From: Ophthalmolycus amberensis
Taxonomy: Eukaryota > Chordata > Actinopteri > Perciformes > Zoarcidae
Direction of reading: 5' to 3'
NCBI GenBank assembly: GCA_024529925.1
Contig: JAFEUB010001040.1
Span: forward strand, 445,001 to 509,000
DNA: 64,000 nt
In this document: positions 23,928 through 35,664 of the stretch, piece after piece
Numbering within the stretch: the first letter of the stretch is position 1
Layout: every line of letters starts with the position of its first letter
Position numbers and translations under genes: made by a program
Notes under the pieces: generated by a model
The model's input: only the letters and a program-made list of their open reading frames with translations
What the model was told of the DNA's origin: nothing
Database searches by the model: none

Positions 23928-26900
23928 ATGCAGGCTGTAAGAGTGAAGTACAGAGATCGTCAGAAGTACATTTGTTATGAGGGGCAACTAACCTTCAAAT
24001 CATTTTTGGATTGTGGTGAGTGAAAAATATTGCACACACTAACCTGTGGAACAATACACTTGGGATGTCACTCTATGTTTTGCATAACTGAAAGTCTTTT
24101 CCCTGGAATAGCAAAGGTCTGCATGGAACACTAAGTCAGTTTTGGGATTACAATGTTCAAGTAAAGATGGCCTTCTGATTTCTGTCTGTTATGTTTTTCT
24201 GCAAATACACAACCGATTCATCACTAAGCTTGTCCCTTGGTATTTTGTCTTCACAGTTGCCAAGAAATTTGACCTTCCAACCTTGGACTTAAAAGTCTAT
24301 GATGAATCAAAGACCGAAGTTGATGAGGAGGTGTTTGAGTTTCTACTAAAGAAACAAGACATTGGTGTGCTGGAGATTTGTCTACCCCAAGACCCAAATC
24401 TTGAGGGTTAGTTACTTATTAGCTTATAACTTCATATTTATCTGTACGGCTTGGTCAATCTAACATGTTTTGAATATGCAAGACAATTTAATATATCTGA
24501 GTTGGGTTTTTTTTTAAACTTATTTAGATATTTTGAAATCATCTCTGCTCACCCTTTCCACCATTTCTGGAACTGTTGTGGGCATGATACAATGTGAAAT
24601 ATTTCCATTCCTCTAATAATGGATGTGTGCACTTATATTGTCTTATAGTCACATTGTTAATCACATTAGTTAAATGTTAATATGATTTCTAGATTCTTTG
24701 AGCTCCCCTTCATGCTCCTCCTTTGCAAGCTTCAGTGGAGACAATGAGAGGGACTCGGACGACACCACTATATTGCAGCATAGTCCTGCTACAAGACAAA
24801 GAGATGAGGGAAGTCATCTAGCTCAGGTAAGCTCTGCAGTTTCCCTTGCATCCTTTCTGAAGGTTTAAAAAAATGCCAAGGTTGACTGGTAAATGGCTGA
24901 ATAACTGAAGTTGTAAAATTATGGCCATTCTGTTTTATAATACTTGATGTCATTATTGTTTTAAACGTTTCATTGTGTTCATTTTTGTTCTTCCCACTTA
25001 GATGATTGAAGACATCCTGAAGAACAAACCTGGAGGAGAGAGGATCATGAATGAGTATGCCCGAACAAAAAGCCTAACGGATGCCAGAAGACGTGATATG
25101 GTCAAGATATTGGTCGCACATATGACAAGTGAACATGGGTATGTTGTCATGTTATTACTACATACCTGCACTCCTAATACACATGTGTGTCTTGAATTGA
25201 CACAGTACAACACCCCTCTTTTAGCAGGTGGAATTTACACATCAATACTTTTGATTGGAGCACATATAGTAAAGTCTGTGTGTTTGTGTGTAGGACAAGT
25301 CCTTCAAGGCGCGTTAAAGAGGACTACGCAAGGGGCATCACTACCTTGTACCCATACCTGGCCGATCCTAGGAGCAAGTTTGGCTATGTAAGTACATTAA
25401 AACGTCTAACCTATTTACTTTTCACTTGCTTGGAATGTAAATATTTCAACTGCTGTTTTACAGATGGGTAGTGTTTTTATTTCAAATAAAGATCTGTAAA
25501 CATTACTGCATGGCAACAAGGGCTGTCACTTTTTGAACATTCGTTTGAATGTAATTAACATTCAAACTCTAATGACTCATTTGAATTAAAAATGTACAGT
25601 CTATATCCACAGCTGACTGTTTAACGTAGTTTACTTTGTCACCCAACAGAGGGCGCTCTAACGTATTGCGTGTCATTTAATATTTGTTCGAGTGTTATTT
25701 TTGGAAAAGGTGAGAGCCCTAATGGCCACCATCTCTGCCTTCCCCCGTAAGTTGAACTCTGGCGGTGTTAAAGCTCAGTTTACTTTCGCACCGCAAGGGT
25801 TAGCCCATTAACAAGACACAACACTAACCGTGTAATACAATAACCTCTGTTTTTCAAAATAACTGTCATTAGAAAGAAATGCCTCATCACAATACTAGGA
25901 AATATGATAGTTTTAGGGGAAAGATTAAACTATTTCAACTTGTTCAATCAAACTGAATAACCCTTTTTACTTTAGGAGCATTATTACAATGCAGAAGATG
26001 GGAGTGGGTATCTGGCATGGAGACTGAAATTTGTTCAGAAGGAAGCATTGGAGGGAAAAAAGAAGACCTGCAGTCAGTCACAAACACTAACAGGTATGTG
26101 TGAAGTCTAATTCATAATGCATGATGAGGGAATAATCATATAATATATATATCCTATTTTTCTTCTGGAGACGTAAGTGCCTGCATGGCCATCCTTGCAG
26201 AGTTTTCCAAGCCTTATTTCTTATATCTTAGGACACAATATCATATACTAACCCAGTAATTGATAAAAGTGCCACCACTATTACAGGTTCTACAATAGCC
26301 TGGGTAGGGCTGTAAGATCTGTCATGACCATGGTGCTACACCATAATGTTTACTGTTCTGTTTTGACCAATTCTATCTTGTCTGCAGATTGACCAAGACT
26401 TTGGTCTGCTGTTTGGGGATGCTGCTACTACAAAGTTCCTGGAGTGGTGGCCTACTATCTACAAACAGAAAGTCCTCGAACAAAGCCGTGGCCTCACACA
26501 GACAGCCGATCTTCAATACCTGGTTCAAAATGCTGGATGCACAACAGACGTGGAAAATGGTATGCTAAAAGTAAAGGATCATAGTTATGGAAGAGAGAAT
26601 AGTTTTTGAATGAAAAATGGATTGACTGTTCGCTTGTAGTAAATGCTTGTTTATGAATTTTTACTTCCAGGATGGGACAGTGACATGTCATCCATTTTGG
26701 TTCTTGTCCACCTTCTACCACCATCACCACATGGCCGCAAGAGACCAGGAAAACTCTCAGCCAGACAAGCCAGTGACCGTCTTGTGAAATTCATTAAGGT
26801 GAGGTTACAGTTCAATTAAACTGGAAAAACGTCACTGTTCTGTCCCCTTTTCTAAACCTTTCAATCCTCTTTTTAAGATTATGGTCAATTAAGACATTTC

Positions 26901-27270
26901 CTTAAACTGACTAATTTTATAGCTGACTAATTCATTATTTTTTCTGTCACAGACTGGGACGAGCATCCAGGGGCATCTGGACGGCATCGTGGAAAGCCTT
27001 CAACCATACCTGCTAGCTGTGGGGACCCAGAAGAGTCTGATTCACAAATACTTCATTGTGATTGACAAGCATGCAATACCTTGTAAGTCACCAGACACAC
27101 TTGCCTGTTTTGATGAGCTTTTCAAAGCTCATTTTGTCTTTGGTACTTCGTACAACCAGGATCTGGTAAATGTGTAGAACTTCTTGCAAACCACGATCTT
27201 TGAAATCGATGTTGATACCACTAAGGTGAATCCAAGGGTTGCAGAGTTGAGGGCTCGGATGCTGCATTGA
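23928..27270 (+). pseudogene. Multi-exon gene of an uncharacterised fish family, probably inactivated
   Basis: I trace nine coding segments with GT-AG borders: 23928-24015, 24257-24406, 24693-24826, 25002-25138, 25294-25387, 25976-26093, 26388-26559, 26671-26798 and 26953-27270. Phases agree at every join except 25976-26093 to 26388-26559, where splicing would create an immediate TGA. An exon that most relatives have seems to be missing there. A TAG at 27175-27177 interrupts the last exon, after which the frame stays open to a TGA at 27268-27270. Recognisable stretches are Glu-Tyr-Ala-Arg-Thr, Arg-Arg-Val-Lys-Glu-Asp-Tyr-Ala-Arg-Gly-Ile, Gly-Tyr-Leu-Ala-Trp-Arg-Leu, Gly-Trp-Asp-Ser-Asp-Met and Phe-Asp-Glu-Leu-Phe-Lys-Ala-His-Phe. 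I know this order from unnamed, multi-copy teleost proteins of unknown function; I assign no activity. Whether the short form is still expressed is open. Confidence 0.65.
25518..25721. mobile_element. Small hAT-like MITE in intron 5
   Basis: Inverted ends AAGGGCTGTCACTTTTTG and the complement of GGAAAAGGTGAGAGCCCTA. The flanks ATGGCAAC (25510-25517) and ATGGCCAC (25722-25729) form an 8 bp target duplication with one difference. It is 204 bp and non-coding, and lies between the coding segments ending at 25387 and starting at 25976. Confidence 0.7.
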
Positions 27271-27645
27271 GTTGATACGAAGATGTTTTGTTTTATTTGC
27301 AAAATCCCCCAGGCAAACACCAATTCCCTGACAAAACACTTGAAGTTGATCCACGGACTTTGTTCAGGAAAGACCCTTCGTCTTAAATGTGGTCAGGCTG
27401 GTTGTTCACTAGTTTATGGCACTTTTTCTGGGTTTCGAAAGCATCTAAATAAAGCACATGAACCTTGTTCTGATCCTGGTGAAGGCCCATCTACATCTGA
27501 AGATTTAGCAGCAATTTTGGCCAGTAAGGCCAGTAATTTTGATAACTTGCCAGCAAGAAGTAAAAGAAGGCAGTATTTTACAGAGAAGTGGGGAAGGGTA
27601 GACCTAGTTGAATATGTTCTTGGTACAAGATTTGATACCCTACGC

Positions 27646-28872
27646 CAGGAGTGTCAAACTCATTTTCACTCTGGGCCACATCAGCATCACGGTCGCCCTC
27701 AAAGGGCCGGTTGTAACTGTAAGACTGTATAACTAACTTCTCCCGAACATATTGTTACATAACTGTCTCTGCATTTGATTATTGTTTATTCAAGTGTAAA
27801 CATATTGTACATGCAGTTATATAAATGAAAAATTATATTTAAACACATTTCTGTTATTATAACATAAATAATTTTAATTGAGGGTTAAGAAACCCACATT
27901 ACTCTATCAAAGATCAAACTATTAAAGAAAATAACAAAGACAAATATCAAACACAAGTTATTACATTAACTTTGTTCAAAGCTGTTTGTGTCACCTCTCT
28001 GCATCACTAATGTTCCTCCCTGTCGTCGTCCTGTGCATGGCAGCTACATCCAAGAGCTGCCTCACTGAGAGTCAGGTCTGATAAACATGGATAGATGCGC
28101 TGTATCCGTGATGTCTGTGCTTTCATCAACAGCTCATTGAAAACACAAGTACCTGCTCGTCTCTTAGCTAGCTGTGTTGTTAGATTGCTGCTAGTTCATG
28201 AACTCGGTCTGCGATGGTGTTTCTTCACAAACTGACATTTGTAAAAGTCTGTATCTGGTCGGAGCTCTGCTCACATACCTTTAGCATGCACTGGGCTGTA
28301 GCTGTGTAAATATATTCTGCTGTGATTGCAGTCTGCCTTTTAATTCTTGGACAATTTGATGTTTTTCTTGGAGGCTAAATTTAGCTCCGTGTTTGGTGTC
28401 AAAATGCCGACGTGAATTGTATCCTTCATCACCGACACAGCCTCATAACACAGAAGACAGACCCGTTTTTCTCCTTGAAGCACAAACATGTATTCACTTT
28501 CCCATCTTTCATTACATTTTCTTCCCTCTGCATCAATTTTTCTCTTCGTGGACATTTTGGGATGATTTGTCGATCTTTTTCAATTGTTGGAAAACCTCTT
28601 TTCGGGCTGTTGCCTCTCCTGTCCACCTGTTGTGATAGTTTTAATGTCGGTACACAGACAACATGCTATCTCATAATTTCAACTTTCTATCTCATAATTT
28701 CGACCATGGGGATACTTTTATTATCAAGTCTAACTTTTAATTATTTTTCCAAAAAAAAAAAAAAAAAAATCATTTTTTTATTAAAATTTTTTTTTGCTGG
28801 CGGATTCGCGGGCCACATAAAATCACGTGGCGGGCCGGATTCGGCCCGCGGGCCTTGAGTTTGACACATGTG
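27646..28872. mobile_element. hAT element, internally deleted, inserted in the C2H2/transposase gene
   Basis: The ends carry inverted repeats CAGGAGTGTCAAACTCA and the complement of TGAGTTTGACACATGTG. The 8 bp flanks are CCCTACGC (27638-27645) and CCCTACAC (28873-28880). This terminal sequence is common among vertebrate hAT elements. Near the right end are CGGGCCGGATTCGGCCCGCG and a poly-A/T tract. A minus-strand remnant of a hAT transposase N-terminus lies inside. Confidence 0.85.
28340..28555 (-). pseudogene. hAT transposase N-terminal remnant (BED-finger start)
   Basis: The 71-codon frame begins Met-Ser-Thr-Lys-Arg-Lys-Ile-Asp-Ala-Glu and has Val-Cys-Leu-Leu-Cys-Tyr-Glu-Ala, the first half of a BED finger. 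This start is typical of transposases and domesticated genes of the hAT ZBED/GTF2I-repeat-like group. The rest of the transposase is deleted. Confidence 0.6.
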
Positions 28873-30867
28873 CCCTACACAATCGCACCACTGGAACTTA
28901 TGATCAGGTTGTTGTTACTGATAAATTTGTTTACATCCCTATTTTGAAAACTTTACAATTTATTTGTCAACATCCTAACATAAAAGAGATGATGCAGACT
29001 TCAAGTTCAGGAGAAAATCTTCATGACTTGTGCGATGGAGATCTTTTCAAGAGTCATGATCTATTTTCAAAACAGAAGCATGCCATTCCGATTCAGCTTT
29101 TTTATGATGATTTTGAAACTGCAAATCCTTTAGGATCAAAACGGGGAATACATAAATTAGGTGCAATCTAGTTCACCTTGCGGAATTTTTCTCCCAAGTA
29201 CAACTCAAATCTGCTTAATATTCATTTGGTCGCTTTATTTCATGCCCAAGATGTTAAAACGTATGGCTTTTCTAAAATACTTGATCCACTTGTGCAGGAT
29301 ATTAAAATACTTGAAAAGGATGGAATTCGGGTCCCCTTGTATGATCAGCCAGTGTATGGAACTATTGTCCAAGTTACAGGTGACAACCTTGGTCTTCACA
29401 GTTTGTTTGGTTTTGTTGAATCATTCAGTGCCAGATATTGTTGCCGCTTCTGTCTTGCTGAGAAAGAAGACTTTCAGACTGAGTTTAATGAAGATTCACC
29501 CAAGATAGTTTTGCAAACTCGCGCACTTCATGCGGAACATTGCCAAATGATGGAGACAAATCCCACTCTTCCCTATGTGATGGGCGTTAAACGTTCTTGC
29601 ATTCTAAATTCCTTGCAATATTTCAATACATGTGAAAACTTCTCTGTCGATATTATGCACGATATCTTGGAGGGAGTGGCACAATATGAAATGAAACTTC
29701 TATTACTGCACTTGAAAGATAAGTACACAACATTAAAAGAAATAGACTGTAGAATTAGGAGTTTTAACTATGGCTATATGGAGCAAAACAACAAACCTCC
29801 TACAGTTAAGTTAAGGGAGGACTCAAATGACTTGGGGTTGAATGCAATCCAATCCTGGTGTTTACTTCGCAATCTACCACTTATCTTTGGAGACTTGGTT
29901 TGTCCAAATGATCAACACTGGTATTTGCTACTGCTTTTGCTTCAAATTGTAAACATTGTATTTTCACCAAAGTTATCAAAGGGTATTACTATTTTTTTGA
30001 AACACTTAATCGCGGAACACCACAGGTTGTTCAAGCATTTGTTTCCAAACAAAAGGCTGCTACCAAAACATCATTTTATGGTGCATTACCCTATGTGTAT
30101 TCTTAAAATTGGACCACTTTTGCATAGTTGGTGCATGCGCTATGAAGCAAAGCATAATTTCTTTAAGAAACAATTAAAAAGCTTCAAAAATATCACTAAA
30201 ACTTTGGCTAAGAAACACCAAAATCAAATAGCATACAGGTGGCAGACATTTGATCCCAACGGAGTGATAATTGGTCCAGGTAATATGGTAGCTTTAAATG
30301 TGCTAGACTGGGGCTATGAGATAGCTGAGACTATTCAGGTTCCAATTGACACCAAGGTTTTAAATATTAGATGGGCCAAACACCATGGAAATATGTATCG
30401 GACAGGTTTAGTCGTTTGTCTGAAGGTTCATTGTGAGATGCCAGTTTTTCACAAAATCCACCATGTAGTTCTGAAAGATGAGAGGTTATTGTTTGTTACA
30501 TTTGCCCTGCAAACAGTGTGTCTTGATGAGCATTTTAATGCATATAAAGTTGTGTGCACAAAAGACAGACCTCATGTAGTTGATGTGAAAGAGATTTTCT
30601 GTTATAAAGCATTTGATGTACAAATGTCATACAGGTGTGATGACGCAAGTTTGTTTATTGTGCCATACTGTTTCCTATGATGTCATAGTGAAAAGGCCAA
30701 AGTGTTCCAAAGGTCCAAAATGTATTCTGTAAAATATGTATGGATACATTGCACATTTGTTATAAAAAATAATAAATTGTGCTTTGGTAAATACTGATAT
30801 CTGATTTATTTAACTTGTTGGGTTGAATGATAACCTTCCAGAGTAAGTTCTCACAGGTTTTAATCAT

Positions 30868-31100
30868 AATTTAGTTCTATATGGAGTGTAATTTAGTTCT
30901 ATATGGAGTGTAATTTAGTTCTATATGGAGTGTAATTTAGTTCTATATGGAGTGTAATTTAGTTCTATATGGAGTGTCATTTAGTTCTATATGGAGTGGA
31001 ATTTAGTTCTATATGGAGTGGAATTTAGTTCTATATGGAGTGGAATTTAGTTCTATATGGAGTGGAATATAGTTCTATATGGAGTGGAATATAGTTCTAA
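30868..31100. repeat. 22 bp minisatellite, about 10.5 copies
   Basis: Unit ATTTAGTTCTATATGGAGTG + TA, with TGTA drifting to TGGA in the later copies. It begins about 190 bp after the end of the C2H2/transposase frame. Confidence 0.95.
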
Positions 31101-31330
31101 GTTGAGTAAAATGGCAGTAGAGTTGTTTTCATTTCATGCTACATAGAGTAAATTATCATCATCTTGAGTTAAATACAAACACTGAATAGAGTAAAAAATA
31201 CTCTGACTCATTAACTCTGAGGCAAGAGTAGATTTTACTCTATATAGACTGGGACCAAATGTTGTATTTTATTGAGTACATTTTTTTTCAATTTGAGTAA
31301 AATTTACTCCGACAAATTTACTGTGTAGTC
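31101..31330. repeat. GAGTAAA-rich segment, possible transposon terminal region
   Basis: Repeated GAGTAAA/TTTACTC blocks in both orientations end in GAGTAAAATTTACTC and TTTACTGTGTAG near 31326. Such arrangements occur at transposon ends. No matching opposite end was found on the left of the upstream genes. Confidence 0.35.
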
Positions 31331-31492
31331 TCTCTCTTACTCTCTCTATATCTCTAAGTGACAGCTTTCCATGGGTTTGCAATGTTTTCGGTGGACTTCT
31401 ACTGAGAGCATGCTGCTGCCAGAAAGTCGTAGTTAATTGTCTGCGTAGTATGCACAGTATTGTTGGGAACGAAAAGGAGCATGTTTCAGTTA

Positions 31493-31760
31493 TCAGCATT
31501 TAAGAAAACGAAATCATTGACATCAATAGAATTATTAATGTCAGTAAGATTATTAATGATTATTAATAACAATGGGGCACCACCCTGCGAACAGGGACCA
31601 ATAACGATATACTAAGTCTCATAATTAGTATTCACTCACAATGTCAATAGTCTGAGTACTATTGTACATTCAGAGTGAAAGTGAAGGTTTAAGTTCGAGC
31701 AACAGGCCACATATCAGCTATAATCACAATACATGCACAAAGTAATCACAGACAGCTGCT
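31493..31760 (+). repeat. Dispersed repeat, inverted relative of 42060-42350
   Basis: Shared blocks with the reverse complement of 42060-42350 include AAATCATTGACATCAAT, GCACCACCCTG, GTATTCACTCACAATGTCAA and CATTCAGAGTGAA. The family is unidentified; it could be an LTR or the end of a retroelement. Confidence 0.75.
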
Positions 31761-32635
31761 CTTTAAAATATAAGAGTTTATTAAGTTCCAATAATAATGA
31801 TCTAGTCAACTAATATCTAAAACTAACAACTATGCATTCATGAGCACGCTATCTAAAATCAACAGACTATGTAAAGGGCGTGTGTGTGCATGCAGTGTGT
31901 GTGCTGGGGGGGAGCGAGTGAACAGCTCAGACAACGTATGACGTAATCTGAAACGTGGCGACGTCTCTCGCGAGACCACAAGATGGCACGAGGCTCTACA
32001 ATGGCGGTAGACAATCGAGACCTCGTTATGTACACGTGTCTGAAGCCGTTAGCGCAACCCTGGAGCTACATTAGCTTAAAGCTATATGTGTGTGTTCGTA
32101 AAAGAAGAGAGAAAGCAAACAAAACAAAAGGGTCCTCCAAAAACAGATTTAAGATCCTCCCTGCCGCGGTGGAGTACGGAAGATTTCTCTCTCAGCTCCA
32201 GAAGTACAGCTGACGACTCTTTGATTGATGAGATGTTTAAAAAATGACAGTAACTTAAGCAACACAAACAAAATAAAAACAATAACCTGAATCTAGCCCA
32301 GACACCGTAAGTAGCCTACTATGAGGTGGTTTCGTGGTTGACGATTGTGGTCCTTCTGAGTTTGTCGGTGGAACTCAGGCAACTGTGCGGCGCAGTAGAT
32401 TCTCTCGGCAGCAGAGAATGTCTTCGGCTCAGTAAGGCAAGGCAAGTTTATTTGTATAGCACATTTCAACAACAAGGTAATTCAAAGTGCTTCACATAAA
32501 ACCATTAAAAGCATCAAAACACAAGGCAAAAGAAAAGGAGATTTCAAAAACAATTAAAAAACAGTGTAAGAAATAAAATGCAGTAGTAAAATGCAGAAAT
32601 GCAGGAAATTGATTAATATATTAATTGAACGTGGT

Positions 32636-35595
32636 TCAATTAAAGGCAGCAGCAAACAGAAAGGTCTTCAATCTTGATTTAAATGAGCTGAGGGTCTCAG
32701 CAGACCTGCAGCTTTCTGGGACTTTGTTCCAGATATGTGGAGCAGAAAAACTGAACGCTGCTTCTCCATGTTTAGTTCTGACTCTGGGAACAGAAAGTAG
32801 ACCGGTCCCAGACGACCTGAGGGGTCGGGATGGTTCATAAGGTAGTAGCAGATCGGAGATGTATTTTGGTCCTAAACCATTCAGTGCTTTGTAAACCAAC
32901 AGCAGGATTTTAAAGTCAATTCTTTGTTGGACAGGAAGCCAGTGCAAAGACCTCAGAACTGGAGTGATGTGGTCCACCCTCCTGGTCTTAGTGAGGACTC
33001 GAGCTGCAGCGTTCTGAATCAGCTGCAGCTTTCTGACGGACTTTTTACAGAGACCTGTAAACACACCGTTACAGTAGTCCAGTCTGCTGAAGATAAATGC
33101 ATGGACAAGTTTTTCCAAATCCTGTTGAGACATAAGTCCTCTAATCCTTGATATATTCTTCAGGTGATAGTAGGCTGATTTTGTAATTGTCTTGATATGG
33201 CTGTTCAGGTTGAGGTCTGAATCCATAACTACACCTAGATTTCTGGCTTGGTTTGTGGGTTTTAACATCAGTGACTGAAGCTGAGCGGTGATTTTCAATT
33301 GTTCGTCCTTGGTACCAAAAACAATTACTTCTGTTTTATCTTTGTTTAATTGAAGAAAATTCTGGCACATCCAGTTGTTGATTTGTTCAATGCAGTTACC
33401 CAGCCCTTGTATGGGATTATAGTCCCCTGGTGACATAGTTATGTAGATTTATGTGTCGTCTGCATAATTATGATAACACACTTTGTTGTTTTCCATAATC
33501 TGAGCTAGTGGAAGCATGTAGATGTTGAACAGAGGAGGCCCCAGTATTGAACCTTGGGGAACACCACATGTCATTTTAGTCAGCTCTGATGTGTAATCAG
33601 CTACAGACACAAAGTATTCTCGGCCCTTCAAGTAGGATTCAAACCAGTTAAGTGCTGTGCCAGAGAGTCCCACCCAGATTTTTCTAGTCTTTCTAGTCTT
33701 TCTAGGAGTATGGCATGGTCGACCGTGTCGAATGCAGCACTGAGATCTAGTAACACTAAGACTGAACTTCTGCCATTGTCTATGTTTAAGTGGATGTCGT
33801 TGAAAACCTTAACAAGAGCAGTTTCAGTGCTGTGGTGCTGTCGAAAGCCTGACTGGAAAACATCAAAGCAGTTATTTACGGTCAAGAAGTCGGTCAGCTG
33901 TTGGAAAACCGCTTTTTCAATTATTTTACTTAAAAATGGGAGGTTTGATATTGGCCTATAATTTTTCATCGTTGCGGAGTCTAAACTAACCTTCTTTAGG
34001 AGTGGTTTAATAACTGCAGTTTTTAGGGCTTGTGGGAAGACACCTGAGAGAAGGGATGTGTTTACAATTTGTAAAAGATCAGTGGTCATGCAGTTTGAAA
34101 TATTTTTGAAAAAGTGTGTTGGTAGAATATCCAAGCAGCAGGAGGATGACTTCAGATGTTGTATGATGTCTTCTAGGCTTCTACGGTCGATTGAATGAAA
34201 TTGTGTCATGCTATTTGAATGGATGTTAGATCGGGACAACACATATCCTGTGGTTGATGTGGAGGCACTGACTGCTTGTCTAATTTTCTGAATTTTGTCA
34301 GTAAAAAAGGTGGCAAATTGATTGCATGCCCAGGTGGATTGGAGTTCAGCAGCTACCGACACTGGAGGGTTTGTTAGCCTGTCGACGGTAGCAAATAAGG
34401 CGCGTGTATTGTTCTTGTTTTTGGTGATGATGTCAGAGAAGAATGACTGCCTTGCATTTCTAAGTTCCAAATTATAATTGCGAAGTCTCTCTTTATAGAT
34501 GTCACAGTGAACCTGGAGATTAGTTTTTCGCCACCTGCGCTCAGCTTTCCGACACTCTCGTTTCTCTATTTTGACCAGCGTAGCATTTCTCCAAGGAGAT
34601 CTTTGCTTACCCGAGACAACCTTCACTTTAGTGGGTGCAATGGCATCAATAATATTTTTAACTTTAAAATTGAAGCCATCTACAAGCTCATTGACTGAGA
34701 GGCAAGAGAGGGCTGGTGTGGAGGAGAACTTCTGAATAAATAGTTCACTGGTGTTTTCAGAGATGGAACGCTTTGTCACAACCTTGGTTTGGACATTTGT
34801 GTGCAAGGAGATTGCACTCTCAAAGAAAACACAGAAATGATCAGAGAGTGCAACATCAGTCACAGCAACCTTGGAAATGTTTACACCTTTGGTGATGATT
34901 AGGTCCAGAGTGTGCCCCCTGTTGTGGGTGGGTCCTGTCACATGCTGAGTCAGATCATAGTTATCAAGGACACCACATAGTTCTATAGACTCTCTGTCCT
35001 GGGGATTATCAACATGGATATTAAAATCATCATCAATAACAACACAGTCAAAATCAATACAGATTACAGACAGCAGTTCAGTAAACTCATCAAAGAAGGT
35101 TGCACAGTATTTAGGCGGTCTGTAAATGTTTAGGAATAAAGCTTGAGTGGAATTCAGAGCCACATATTCAAAAGAACTAAAATTACCAAAGGGCATCTGC
35201 TTGCATTGAAGAGAATCATTAAATAAAACAGCAACTCCACCTCCTTTCTTATGCGCTCTTGTTTCACTCATGAAACTGAAGTTGTGAGGTGTTGATTCAA
35301 TAAGAACAGCTGCACTGTTATCTTGATTTAACCAAGTTTCAGTTAAAAACAAAATGTCCAGTTTGTGCCTAACAATAAAATCATTGATTAAAAATGTTTT
35401 TCCTGACAGAGACCTGACATTTAATAAAGCTAAGTTTAATGTGCTTAAAGCTTTCTTTGCCCAATTTATTTGGACAGGCTGACGAGGAATGTATGCTAAG
35501 TTTGATAAGTTTGCATGTTTACTATTGTTTCTTCGCAGCCTCACCTTTCTTTTTCTATAAACTTGCAAGACAGGAATTGAAGCGGCTAGCTGCAT
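32636..35595 (-). pseudogene. LINE ORF2: endonuclease plus reverse transcriptase, broken
   Basis: The endonuclease part (about residues 50-280) shows Asn-Val-Arg-Ser-Leu, Leu-Thr-Glu-Thr-Trp-Leu, Gly-Gly-Gly-Val-Ala-Val, and Ser-Asp-His. The usual Gly-Asp-Phe-Asn site reads Asp-Asp-Phe-Asn. The reverse transcriptase part shows Asn-Tyr-Arg-Pro-Ile-Ser-Asn, Gln-Ser-Gly-Phe-Arg, Leu-Asp-Leu-Ser-Ala-Ala-Phe-Asp-Thr-Val, then Gly-Val-Pro-Gln-Gly-Ser and Tyr-Ala-Asp-Asp. A triplicated 9 bp AGACTAGAA and a one-base frameshift near 33685 break it, and a TAA at 33449-33451 follows Tyr-Ala-Asp-Asp-Thr. The frame then runs to the normal C-terminal Phe-Lys-Ser-Arg-Leu-Lys-Thr-Phe-Leu-Phe. The protein would have copied the LINE RNA at a nicked target. 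Confidence 0.9.
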
Positions 35596-35664
35596 ACAGG
35601 GCCCCGACTTTTCCTGGAGAGAGTCATTGGTATCATTAGCCCTGTAGCCTGGACCCAGAAGATA

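Larger units (their letters stand above)
27283..30680 (+). pseudogene. C2H2-finger/transposase-like gene split by a hAT insertion
   Basis: The reading starts at ATG 27283, 12 bp after the upstream gene's terminal TGA. Residues about 1-65 hold paired Cys2-His2 finger patterns (Cys-Phe-Ile-Cys...His-x4-His and Cys-x4-Cys...His-x4-His). The frame is cut at 27646 by a 1227 bp element and resumes at 28881. Removing the element plus one 8 bp duplication (1235 bp) restores the same frame. A single in-frame TAG remains at 29169-29171. The body contains Cys-Asp-Gly-x4-Phe-Lys-Ser-His, Gly-Asp-Asn-Leu-Gly-Leu-His, Cys-Cys-Arg-Phe-Cys and Val-Asp-Ile-Met-His-Asp-Ile-Leu-Glu-Gly-Val. This order is known from abundant fish and invertebrate proteins regarded as transposon-derived. 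I think it is transposase-like (possibly CACTA-related) but cannot assign catalytic residues. Frame length without the insert is about 720 codons. Confidence 0.65.

Noticed and set aside
31983..32213. 76-codon plus frame starting after GACCACAAGATGGC
   Set aside because: No domain, no homology I recognise, and no promoter or splice evidence; flanked by repeats.
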